From Panulirus ornatus (taxonomy: Eukaryota > Arthropoda > Malacostraca > Decapoda > Palinuridae), in assembly GCF_036320965.1 (NCBI RefSeq), contig NC_092251.1, positions 3,968,001-4,032,000 on the forward strand: a stretch of 64,000 bases of DNA. Reading direction: 5' to 3'. Positions 1 through 47,000 of the stretch are shown one piece after another. The notes under the pieces were generated by a model. The model ran no database searches. It was not told the origin of the DNA and saw nothing but the letters and a program-made list of their open reading frames with translations. Each line of letters begins with the position of its first letter. Position 1 is the stretch's first letter. The position numbers and the translations under genes were made by a program.

Positions 1-64
1 GGAGCTTGAATTGTATAGTGTTGCTTGAATTGTATAGTGATGGCTTGAATTGTATAGTGATGCA
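1..64. repeat. Short tandem repeat, about 20-bp unit, at least three copies
   Basis: The unit GCTTGAATTGTATAGTGATG is repeated from about position 4 to 62 with one length variant in the first copy. The array may continue upstream of the window. Confidence 0.85.
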
Positions 65-468
65 AAGAATATGATTAATTTCCAACTTATTGTAAATACT
101 TTTCAGTAATACTGAACTGTCCTTGTACAATGCAATTAAAGGATTTATGGACTTTTCTTACATTTCTTTATTTTGATACGCAAAAAGAGGATTTGTAGAA
201 TTTATTCAGAAATTTCTGCAATGCTAGAGAAGAGCTCTTGTGTTCATCTTTCATTTCATTAGTATTTCAGAATGGTGACTGTTGGTAATTGATCACATTT
301 CTGCTTGAAAGAACACAGCCATGGAAGTCTAATATACTTTTGGGTTGAAGCAATTTTCCACATTGCCAGTGACATAAACAGTAACATGGTTGCACCATTA
401 AATAACTTTGGACTTTGCAATTTTTCATTATAAAGGTTGCTACATAAAATGTTTTTTCTTTTTCACAG
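65..468 (+). other. End of an upstream TPP2 intron
   Basis: AT-rich sequence leading to the acceptor at 468. I looked for a first coding exon with Met and a GT donor in the right phase and saw none, so the start codon is probably upstream of the window. Confidence 0.6.
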
Positions 469-36060
<35,592 letters not shown>

Positions 36061-37754
36061 GTTTACAGAGCAAATTTTCTGAGAGTACATCTTGTGCAAC
36101 TTCACTTACTGTGCTAAATATGGTTAATGTATGAAAGCTTTTGCAGATCTCTTAATACGTATCCACTGTTCCATCAGTACTGTGAACCAATCACCACCAG
36201 TGGTTCTTAGAGCCTGCCTTGTATATTTAAAGTTTAATCCATCCTGATAAGTGGTGTAAAGCAATATCTACTGTATTGAATGTCTTGAGCACTACAGTCT
36301 TTGGAGTTTCAACTGCACGTACATCATTGCAATGAAATGTTCAGAGTTGCAAACTTGATGTTATTGTTAGTTGCTCTGAAGGAGATGCATCTCTAATACT
36401 ATGTATTGCAGTTCTTGTTTCTAAATGCTCATTCTTATTTAGAATGAAGTTTTACTTGAAAATGATGGGACTTGTTAGCTTCTTATTCATTGCAATCTTC
36501 TGAACTGTTTATTTGTTGTAAGATTATTTTTTACTTTGATTAATATATGCCATATCCAAATGATATCTGTTGTTTCCACTTGTTCATTGATGCCCCTTTT
36601 ACTTTTTTCACATATGAATATTGCTTTTTGTTCTTCAAATTTTTGATAAGTGGCTTATGGTAGAGACTTATGAAATGTATGCTTTCTGATGTTTTGCCAT
36701 TTTATATGGGAGGGACCCTGTTTTAAAAATTGATTTGAATGATAATCTTGGAACAAAAAGTCAGAAAGGCATATCTATCAAGAGAACGAGGAAATGAAAA
36801 TTTCTAAGGTACACTTTCTAACTAACTGCAAATTAACTAACCACAAGCATCAATTATTTTCAAAGATTTACTGAGGTAGCATTATTTGTAACACAATATT
36901 CACTGTCTGTATTTAGAAAAATTAATAGCAAATTGTTGTATTCAAAATGCACATGCAATGAGTTCGTATGCTGGATAAACTGATAGACTGATCAGATGGC
37001 CGGTGGGAGAGGAATCTTAGTCTGTTTATTTATCTCATGCATTAAAATATGCAAACTTTCTGGCCAACGGATGCACTTAAAAACATATAAGACCAAAAAG
37101 AGCATCACAAGGTATGATTATAAACACGCTAGTTGCAGTACCATCTCAGAGATTAAACTGTCTTAGCAATACTGTATCTATGATTATCATAAATATTCAT
37201 ACACTACTTGAAGTATGCATCTCAAAAAATTACACTTAATGATGAGGTTGGTGTAAGATTTACTAGTTGATGTATGCTGTATAATAGAAAAATCATATAC
37301 GAAAACATTCATGCAAAGAAGAGGAAGGTACGAACAAAACATATTTGCAAATGAATGATTATCATAAATGTGTGCATAGCTAGCAGTTCGCTGTACATGC
37401 CTCGTGCACCTCAGGGATAGAAGCATGGCTCACCCTTGTCTGCAAAGTTGTTAATGTTTTTAGTGTTCCTAAAAGTAGAGAAGGTGTGTTATATTAACTT
37501 TTGACGACAGATTTAAACTGATAAAGCAGGGTAAGAACAGTTGAAATGCAGCATCCTTAGTACTACTGTACATTACAATCTACCTATACGTGTACAGAAA
37601 TTGTATGATTTTTTGAACTAGAAATCAAATTGTCAGAGTTTTATGCTGATCAAGATGAAGGAAAAAGCGTTTTGAAACAAAAAACTTAAGGGATCTAAGT
37701 TACCACTCATGAACAGACCCACTTAAGTGTGTGATTCATGTCAGTGCATTCGCT
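36061..37754 (+). other. TPP2 3' UTR and flank
   Basis: Non-coding. I see no AATAAA here; ATTAAA occurs at 37041-37046 and 37152-37157 and could serve as the poly(A) signal. The transcript end cannot be placed. Confidence 0.5.
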
Positions 37755-38800
37755 TTTCAGTGTGGACCAGTGATTGCTGCAGAGGCCAAGAAATTCCACC
37801 AAAAATTGGAATTCAGTTAAAGATGTAAATACTCTTCTTAATGGCATATGCTTTAAAAGCATTGCCAGGATGTTCTTGTGCTGCTACTAGTGAGAGAAAA
37901 ATTCTTTGTGAAACGCTGACCATTCTCACATGTGCAAATGCTCCAAGAACACATTGGTTCAAGTAGCTTGTTATAATCAGAGTTGTATTGTCATGGGCAA
38001 TGATAGGAGGCAAGATTCCAACAAGACTTCTTAGATGACTCATATCTTTTCTCAGCAGATTGAAACTTATGATACTCCAGAAATCATGGAACATTCAAAA
38101 TTGCTAAACTCAAAGGCCCTTTTCCTGTTGGATAATGCTAAGCTGTATCTTGAATAGAGTCAGCTGTGTAATACAACTGTCTTTAATCAATATCTGCTAT
38201 AGAACATAACTTCCTTAATTCAGCTGATAGACCAGGGATAATTGATAACCTTATGAACCTGTAGAGTGAGTTGGTGAAACTCATTATCAGCAGCAGCTTA
38301 AGAGTGAATGGGGCAGCCCACTCTTTCACCATTAAGAATGCTTTATGGGGCATAACAGCTGCATAGGAATATGTGAAGTGTATCACAATTAACACTCAGG
38401 AAGGAAACTTTGGTGTGAAGTTAGGTTTAGCACAAATAAGGATTAATTTGGAGTTTATAATGTGAAGCAAGAGCCTAACCCAGTAGAGGACAATGTCAAC
38501 ATATTTAAGAAGAGGAAGTTGAAGGACAATGATGAGGAGGTGATGGAGGAGTGGGTGAATTTAGATTGAGGAAGAACACACCCACTAAGGAAATCCAAAC
38601 AAGCTGAAATTATTAAGATGGCAATTAAGACAGGTATCAGTGCAGATGAAGATAATGATGATGAGTATGTAGTACCAGTTAATCATGAGAAAAGTAACTT
38701 TAAAGATGTTATTGACTGGTCAACAAAAACAAACAATTTCATAGAAAGTAAGGCAGACTACATAATCTATGAAAATAAGAACATTCACCTTTTTTGAGCA
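37755..38800 (+). mobile_element. Tigger/pogo-type DNA transposon relic
   Basis: Three blocks in order on the plus strand. CGPVIAAEAKKFHQKLEF (37761-37814) resembles the CENPB-type helix-turn-helix. KALFLLDNAKLYLE (38113-38154) is the second DDE Asp block, usually LLLLDNAPAH. NITSLIQLIDQGIIDNLMNL (38203-38262) corresponds to NTTSLIQPMDQGVI. FTIKNALWGITAA follows at about 38325. The spacing between the first two blocks is shorter than in intact elements, and stops occur, so it is internally deleted and dead. Confidence 0.8.
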
Positions 38801-39384
38801 AAACCACTGACCCTCAAAGGAAGCACATCACAAGTCTAAGGAAGGCCACTTCCAAGTGGGAAGAAGACATGCTACCCTTGAGTCCTGCAAGATCCACAGG
38901 ACATGCCACCCTTGGGTCTTGTAATAGCTGCAAGTACAAGTCTATCTTGTTTCCTCCACTCCCCAAGACATTTCAAGTAAGGAAGTACCGCCTGCTTTAC
39001 TAGCATTATTCTTTAAGATATACCTCTCCATGATAAATCTTTCTAACCTGTCTAAATCTCTACATGATAAGTCTTTCTAACCTGTTTAACCTGCCATTAT
39101 TCCAGCAATGTGATACAGTATCCTCTCTCCTCCAAAACTGACTATTTTTGCAAAAAGGCCTGCTTTTTAAGATAGTTTATTTATTATTTTTTTCATATTA
39201 CGTCTATTTTTCGGAATAGTGGTAAAATAACGAATAATATTATACTCTTTTTTTGTATACACAATTGCTCCTCTTGCCTCATTAAGGAAGCAACAGGAAC
39301 AAATGAATGGTCCCAATTGCACACATCCAACCTCAAGCTTTCATGTATGATGTATTGCTAAGTACAGTGCGTTGTACATTTTTA
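38801..39384. other. Intergenic, nothing recognised
   Basis: Frame 38794-39003 may be a tail of the Tigger relic or chance. No motif seen. Confidence 0.35.
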
Positions 39385-40130
39385 TTTTTCATACTTGTTC
39401 ACCATTTCTCACCATAGTGAGATAGCACCAAGAAAAGCCAAACAGTGGTCCCATTTGTTCACATCCCTTTTTGTCTGTTATGTGTACCTCCAAATCTTAC
39501 CATCCACAGCCAAGCCCAACTGACTGGTTTTCCCAGACAAGTTCATATACCTTGGTTCAGCATATTGACAGCCCATAACTTTTATATACCCCATCAAGTG
39601 TTATTCATTCTATCCCATGCATGTTTTTCACCCTCCTTAATGTTCAGGCCACAATAACCCAAAGTATCCTTTAATCCATCCTTCCATCTCCTCTGTCTCC
39701 CCTCTCCCTATAGCTGCTTCCTCTTTTGGTGCATAGATCATCTTAATTAGTCTATCTTTGCTCATCCTTTCCATATTTCTGAACCATTTCAGCACACCCT
39801 GGTCAGCTGTCTAAATCAAACTGCACATACCAGGACACTGCTCATACACTCATTCCATAAATGGTCAATCTGCCACACACCCATAATTACCCTTAAACTT
39901 TCAAATTTTCTACTACCACACTTTGCTCTTACACTGTCATTTCTTACAGGGTCATTCCTCCTCACATACCAGATATTTTCCTAAGGTATTTTATTTCCAG
40001 CAGGGCTACATTCCTCCATTCTTTTACATTCTGGGCCTAAAACTCACATCCATGTAACTACTTTACCTTCACATACTCAATGTTCTTAGGAATGTAGCTC
40101 CCATCTCCATCTGCGTGACTCACCTCGTAT
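39385..40130 (-). mobile_element. Old LINE relic, 3' UTR and RT C-terminus
   Basis: CACCATAGTGAGATAGCACC (39407-39426) is a decayed tail module. AGTTCATATACCTTGGTTCA, ATGTTCAGGCCACAATAACC and CATATTTCTGAACCATTTCA match successive antisense blocks of the younger copies. Confidence 0.75.
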
Positions 40131-41779
40131 GAAATGGCCAGCTTCTTGGGTGTTGTGGAAGCCCCACAGAAGGAAAGTCTGAGGCATGAAAGTAAATAAG
40201 CATTACTTATTTTTACTTATTCTTTGATGAATATCAACACTTATGTCTCTATGACTGTCAACATTCTGCATTTTTAGCTGTACATGTACTTGGGAATGAA
40301 AGTGTGCATAGATGATAAAGAATGTACTGTATAATGCAGGGGTCTCCTCAGGAATTCTTTACATGGTGATGCATAGTTTATATCATGGGACTAGCAATGG
40401 AGACACCACTCCAGTACCAAATTTGCATATTCTTGTGTTTAAACTTTATTGCAGGAACAAGGACACATCATTCTAAGATGGTAGTAGTGAAACTCACCTG
40501 AAACCCAAGTGCATCTTGTAGCACATGTGTATTGGTGCCAAGAAACTGAATGGTCCCACAAAATTTGGCAGATTTTCAAATGGAAAACCCATGTTTTTAA
40601 ACATAATGGTTTTACAAGAAATAGGGCATGGTGTTACGACTCATGTTACATTTTTTGGGGAGACCACTGTACTGTTTTATTTGTGTGAGAATGAAGACTG
40701 TAAAGTTTTTTGTACACAAACACAATCTGAGCAGTCCCCCTTTAACAGCATGTACTGAAATTATTTTGAAAATGGTTTTGAAGGACAAAGAATGCAATGT
40801 TCATATGAACTTTACACACAGATGCATCTGTTTCTTATTGGGAAGGAAGTTTCACAGAGCATCTCTTTGTAACAGTTTTGTTATGAAAGTATGTCCTATA
40901 CAGAGTGAACATTTTGATGTTTTATGACATTTTTATGTTCAGATGAAGTTAATATTAAAAGTATTGTTAATCTTCAGTTACTGTAGTACTTTATTTGTTT
41001 ATAAAGGTTAGCAAGTAACAAAAAATATATTTGAATTCCTTTGGTTGCTGAAAGACCTTTTTTTTATAAAAACTGATATATTTAGTTTCTACCAAACAGA
41101 CATGGAGATATATATTTCATTTGTTTTTGTGTGAAATTCTGACAAATGTTTTGAAAAAGAAACTAAAGTAACTACGTGTTTGTAATTCTTTTGTTCTTGC
41201 AGTGTAAGGATTTTGAGGATGACATGTACATTTAATCTTTTTTTGTACAGAGATTGAACAGATTTTTGAAAACAAAACAAACTTTTACTCATTCTTAATT
41301 CTTATGTCCTTGCACTGACTGGATAAAAAGAACTGCTGCTTATTTAAAAGTAATGGGAAACTGAAGATTATCCTGTACTTGTTTTTCTTTGTCAATAAGG
41401 AACCTTGATTGTACGTATACTGAATTGTTGATTTCTCATCTCTTTTGCATTTTATTGTTTTACATGACTTTTTCTTATTGTAAGGGATTTCTTTTGGGAA
41501 GTATTGAGTTTTTCTAAATGGTTTTAGACTTTCATTTTCATCTATTTTTATCTTGAAAAGGAACTTAGTATACCTTGCAGTGACAGTATTGGCTTTGATC
41601 CAAAGCTACAATATGTAAAGAGATAAAACATCATTTCTAATACAGGCAGACCCTACAAAAGTATGTATTAATACGATGCTGATAGGAAGCTGGATGTTGA
41701 GAGAGAATTGCGAAGGACTTCTGAAGGTGTTTCACAATAGATGGCAAATATGTGGTGTTTTAGACTTGGAGGTATGCTT
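40131..41779. other. Intergenic, nothing recognised
   Basis: Frames at 40525-40758 and 40628-40927 overlap in different phases and show no domain. No gene supported. Confidence 0.4.
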
Positions 41780-42370
41780 CATTAGCTCATGTCCTCTCTC
41801 TACCTATCACGTGTAATGCACTGAAACCAGAGCTCCCTTATTCAAACAAATCCCCACAGATTTTTACATGGTTTTTCATGACCACCTCATATACCCTGAT
41901 TCAGCCTATTGACAAAATGTTGATCCCTGTAAACCACATAACTCCCATTTGCTTTATCTCATGCGCACCTCACACCCTTTTGCATGTACAGTCCCCAGTT
42001 ATTCAAAGTATCTTTCATTCCATCCTTCCACCTCCTCTTTGGTTTCCCCCTTTTCCTTGTTCCCTCCCTCCCAACCCTCAGTCATCTCCATATGTCCAAA
42101 CTATTTCAAGACACCCTCATCTACTCTCTCATACATACTCCTCTTTCTACCAAACCTCTCTCTTTCACACCATTTCTTAATGCAGTCAACCTCCCTCACA
42201 TCACAAATTTATAAACATTTAATTTCCAGCAAATCCAACCATCTGTAATTTTTATTTACTCCAGCTCCCATGGCTCCATCCTCTACCATATCCACTCCCA
42301 AGTATCTTCTACTACCTCCAAGTTTTCTCCAATCAAATCAACCTTGAAAGTTGCAGGATCTCTCTAAAAG
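41780..42370 (-). mobile_element. Old LINE relic, 3' UTR and RT C-terminus
   Basis: CACGTGTAATGCACTGAAAC, CACCCTTTTGCATGTACAGT and CCATATGTCCAAACTATTTC match antisense LINE blocks at 57880-58210. Frames are broken throughout. Confidence 0.75.
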
Positions 42371-42611
42371 GGAACCTTTATTCTCATCATTGTTATCTGT
42401 GTCCTATATGGTGAGGAAGCACCGGGAACAAATTACAGACTGCTTTACTTTCTTATATCACTCTTAACAGTCAAATATAATTTGTGATTAAAGTGGATAA
42501 CTGAAATGGTATATTCATTCATGAAGTCGTGGTAGCATTTCCCTGATTTTGGAAACTGATGGAGATGCGTGACTCTTCTAACATATACATCAAAATCGTT
42601 TGAGAGTATTT

Positions 42612-42680
42612 TTTTTTTCATACATATTCGCCATTTTCTGCGTTAGCGAGTTAGCCTTAAGAACAGAGGACTAAACCAGG
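42612..42680 (+). mobile_element. End of short inverted-end element
   Basis: TTTCATACATATTCGCCATT, then GCGTTAGCGAGTTAGCCTTA and AGAACAGAGGAC, the same end as at 62990-63050. Confidence 0.7.
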
Positions 42681-43487
42681 GGATTTAGTTTTGTTGCATT
42701 ATGCATAACTCGTCTATTTAGTGAAGTTAATTTTGCACAGCTGGAGTTCATAGTTCCCTCACAGCTTAGGCTCCAGGCATACCAATTCCTTTGGGATTGA
42801 ATTTTAAGACCAGCAATTGGAGTAGAATGACAAAACATTTAATGGAAACGAACACTCATCTGCCTGAATTTTTTTGTTCAGTTGTGCATTTAAATCCGAT
42901 GACTGCAAACGTGTGTCGCTAATACGGGCATTTTAAAAATTATTTTACATCTAGAAAGACGAAAAATAGCGATTTAACATGAATCTTCGTAGCTTCAATG
43001 ACCGTCTATATGATTATTCTTCGACGAATATCTTTCATATTGCTAGATTTCAGAGGGTTTAATGACATCTATTTTACGCGTATTCTGTGCCACTGATCAG
43101 TATTATACATATAGAACGTTGTGATTATCACAACCTGTTTTGTCCAATAGGGAAAAAAGTAGAATTCATGCATGAAATTTTTTGGGAAACTATAGCTCTT
43201 GATTGTATAATACAAAAATCACAATATTTAGTTGAGTAAGTCTTAAATGTATGCTTTAGAAACTGTTGATCGAGATAAAAAAATTGGAAAATTGATCTGA
43301 CAGTGAACGTGCAATGTTTACAAGCAGTCTGATAATGTTAGGAGGTTTGGGGGAATAAATATACCGTGCGCTAGCAACGTGTAATAAAGATAGCGAACAA
43401 ACCCGTCGACTAGCATTCTTTAAAGCACAACCATAAAAAAGTTTCCTAGTAATAGATATCCGAAACTAGTAACTGCTGTTGGTTCCA
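42681..43487. other. Intergenic upstream of the second gene
   Basis: No coding or repeat signal recognised. Less AT-rich towards the promoter region. Confidence 0.4.
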
Positions 43488-43488
43488 A

Positions 43489-43492
43489 AGGA

Positions 43493-43552
<60 letters not shown>

Positions 43553-43556
43553 TCCT
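43489..43556. repeat. (TA)n with perfect inverted flanks
   Basis: AGGAGT at 43489-43494 and ACTCCT at 43551-43556 bracket about 28 TA units, so the whole 68 bp is one perfect palindrome able to extrude as a cruciform. Confidence 0.93.
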
Positions 43557-43791
43557 AATTGCTTGAATTTTGTCGAAGTAAAAAAAGTTAGATGACATAA
43601 CAACCATTCCCAGCAGGGTGGTGAAATGTTGCCTATAATTTCGCAAAGCAAAAACCTACATGGCGTTGCAACCCACGTAGTCGAACTATCATGCATCAAT
43701 CTAATAGATACTCCATCAGCAACTGCAGTTCTTTTAATGGATCCTATTTGAGTTTACCCTCATCCCTATCTTCGTTTCCAGTACTTTTATT

Positions 43792-43794
<3 letters not shown>

Positions 43795-43867
<73 letters not shown>
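43795..43867. repeat. (CT)n tract, about 36 units
   Basis: Pure CT repeat that ends 100 bp upstream of the start codon at 43968. GA/CT tracts at arthropod promoters can bind GAGA-factor-type proteins. Here this is inference. Confidence 0.95.
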
Positions 43868-43870
<3 letters not shown>

Positions 43871-43967
43871 TCCCACTTTCCTCCAGCGAGCTGTGGCAAC
43901 CCCAGCGCCTGGCACATGGTCGATGATGGCAACCCCGCAACCTGTCAGCCAATGTAAACACATCAAG
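43868..43967 (+). promoter_or_regulatory. Probable promoter / 5' UTR of the second gene
   Basis: GC-richer stretch with a CAGCCAATG CCAAT-box-like motif (CCAAT 43949-43953). If transcription starts upstream of 43916, the ATG there opens a 13-codon upstream ORF that ends at 43957, ten bases before the main ATG. No TATA box in the expected place. The main ATG has a good Kozak context (A at -3, G at +4). Confidence 0.5.
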
Positions 43968-44005
43968 ATGGCGAAACAGAACGCCAGCGAAGCCGTCGCT
44001 TACAA
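43968..44005 (+). CDS. Second gene, coding exon 1
   Basis: 12 codons plus two bases from ATG at 43968. The donor is GTAGGT at 44006. The Asn codon AA|T is completed at 45874. Confidence 0.75.
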
Positions 44006-47000
44006 GTAGGTCAACCCTCCATCATCCCCTGTAGGGTGTATCACCCTGAAATGCAGCTTCCTTTTAACCTACGACAGTTATCTTTAAAAATCCTCGTCCA
44101 AAAGATAGATAACATGGCGTGTATATCGTTAATCATTGCAGAATGTCGTGTATCGACGAGAGGTCAACTTAAAAATTAAGCTGAGCTTATTTATTCAGTT
44201 ATATAGCTTCTGTATTTGTAATCTTTACGGCTCAAAAAATTCTAAGCCCTAATTTGTTTTACAATAAAAATGAATGAATCTCAGAATCATTGCTTCGGGT
44301 GCAAATAAAGTATATTTCGGGTAGGAGTGGTATTAGCAAAAACGTACAGAACATGATCATGACTATATGTGTCAGTGGTGACGGCGTGAAATACTGAGGT
44401 GGCATTTGACATTGATGATGGTGAGTGACAACTGAGGGAGGAACCTGCGGCATTAAGTTGTGTGACATTTAAGGTGGGTGATAGTGATTACAGTGTGTGT
44501 GTGTGTGTGTGTGTGTGTGACAGTGGTGATGATGTATGGTAGTGATTGCAGTGAGGGATAGTGATGGTAGCATGAAACATTGCTGGTGGTGTGTGACAGG
44601 GATGGTAGTATGCAAGCTAAGGAAACGTTGCAATTCTGTAGTTCTCCTGGGAATAGTATCAAGTTGTCTTGTTAGTATGTATCTTTTGGTACTCGAGAAA
44701 CGCGCGATCACCAACAGTCTTTCCTGCTGTTCCCAAAAAGGGAAACCAAGTTTATATTTTTACTCAAGCACTGAAAATTAAGGTAAATCTTAACTGTTAG
44801 GGAAGTCATCTGATTTTTTTCATGTTACCTTAACGTTTGGTTATGTTAAACCAATTTAGAAATCAGCAAAATCTATCAAAAGTCTTTCCCAACTTTATTC
44901 GGTAACGGAGATTTGCCTTATATTTCAGTGCTGCAGTCCAATCATATATGTGTTTTTTCCCCTTAGCAAAGTATCACACATGATAATGTGTTCAGAAATT
45001 ATAATCATCAGAATTACCGCTGTTTTAGCGTTAGGGACGATCATCTGTGAATTATACATTAGACAAACTTTTTAAATGGATTAAAGGGGAATGAAATCGG
45101 ATAGTGATTGGATTAGATTTATGAATGAATCATATTTGTAAACATTAGCCGTTCCGAAGCAGCGGTTTATTTGTAAACAAAACCGTTCATTGGCATCGTA
45201 GCACATGGGATGGTGGCCTTTAAATCCACCCACCTCCCTCCATCACCCGACATATGAAGAGAATTTACAGTGACTTGGAGGTTTGTGATTTGTTATCCAT
45301 GTCTTCTGAGGGAAAAATAATCAGACATTGATATCTATAGTGTCATCAAATACTATCAGTATGATGTACTCTTATTACATAGTTTTTTTGTGCATATTTT
45401 ACAACTATTTTCAGTTAGGTTTCGTCTCATCTGTAATTACAGAAGTGGTATGATTTATAAGTATGGATGTAGGCAGAAAATTCTGTTATAAGGAGGATCA
45501 TGTATGAAGGAAAAGGCATGTGGTTATCATTTAAATGCATACGTAGAAGTAAGCAATCCAAATATTGATTCATGGAAATTTTCGTATATTTAAAATTGAT
45601 TTCAGCTTTACAGTTTGTTTACGCAAATTACTGTGAATTTAAGCAAAGAGAAAATTTTGCAAATACATGGGGAGTGACCCCCATTGGTGGTGTGTGATCT
45701 ACACTGGTATGGCATTACAGTACTGGTAATGCATTACAGTGCATGCATGGGGAACACTGAGCATATGAGCCATCTATTTAGATTTCTAGAATAACTTGAC
45801 TTGTGTTTTTTATATCATAGTCTGTAATTCATTTTATCATCAAATGCATAAAGCTCCTTTTTTTTTATTGCAGTAGTGTCAGTTACATCAATCCTGGGCG
45901 AAGAGCAGCAGCCGCAGCTGCAGCAGCTGCAATGGCATCCTTAGCAGGGCTTGCGGCATTGATGGCTATTACATGTGCTCAGGCCCAAACTGTCACATAC
46001 ACTTTTACACAGTTCCCTTACAAAGAGTCTGTCGCCAATGTAAGTTTCAGTGTACAAATGGATCATATATGATATAATTTTTATTTTAGTATACAATCTC
46101 CGGACTTCTTTTATGGAGCTCCAGCAGCTTCAAGGCTGTGGTCTGATAAGGAGCTGGGAATTGATGAATTTCTTTGGATTGAGAAGTTCCTTAGTAAGAT
46201 GTACTTTTATCATTGATGGTACAGCCCCTATGAAGGTAACTTTTCACTCATGGTGTAATCACATGCAGGTGGAATCTGGTAGCACCCACATTATGTTTAT
46301 TCATATGTATTATTATGTTCTCAGACTTTGTCTGCATGTGGTTACTACTGCATGGAGGATGTATCATCATCAGCAGACATAAAGGAATATAGCATTTATG
46401 AGGCCCTTCCTGTGTGGAACATAATCTCAAAGCTGCAAGAGCCCCACATTGGGGTCTTAGAGTTACATAACTGATTAACTAGCATACATACATGTAACAC
46501 TTCATTATTGTATCAGACTTCCACTTGTTTTGTTAGTTATTTAACTTTAGCATTTAGTGGGCATTATTTGAAATGGTCATTTGATATCTCTTTTGATAAT
46601 GAGTTATGTTTAAATGAAATTTCAGAGTTTCATATATATACATAGTTTAGTGTAAGTAAGATGGGTGAAGTGGAAACTAGAGGGAATGCTACAGGGGAAG
46701 TGAATTGCTACTAAATTAAAGAAAGTAAAATGAAAGTTGAAATTTCGTAAGTATGAAGTGGAATGCTTGAGGGAATGTTACTGACTAATGCGGTAATGCT
46801 GTTGCTCAGTGTCACAAGTACCAAATGGTTCTGGAATAGGAAGTTTATTGTAGAAATTTATCAACTTATGATGACTTTATTAAAAGGAGGAAATGTAAGT
46901 AGTGATTGGATGAAATGAGAAGTTGAATAAGTTAAAAGAATACAGATTAGGAAAGGAAAAGGTGACATTGTCAAAGATACTGTGTTCATCTGACTTGACT

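Noticed and set aside
40525..40927. Two overlapping plus-strand frames (77 and 99 codons) between the genes
   Set aside because: Different phases, no recognisable motif, no splice or poly(A) support.
43734..43961. Arg/Glu and Ser/Leu repeat frames over the CT tract
   Set aside because: Microsatellite translation, not protein.
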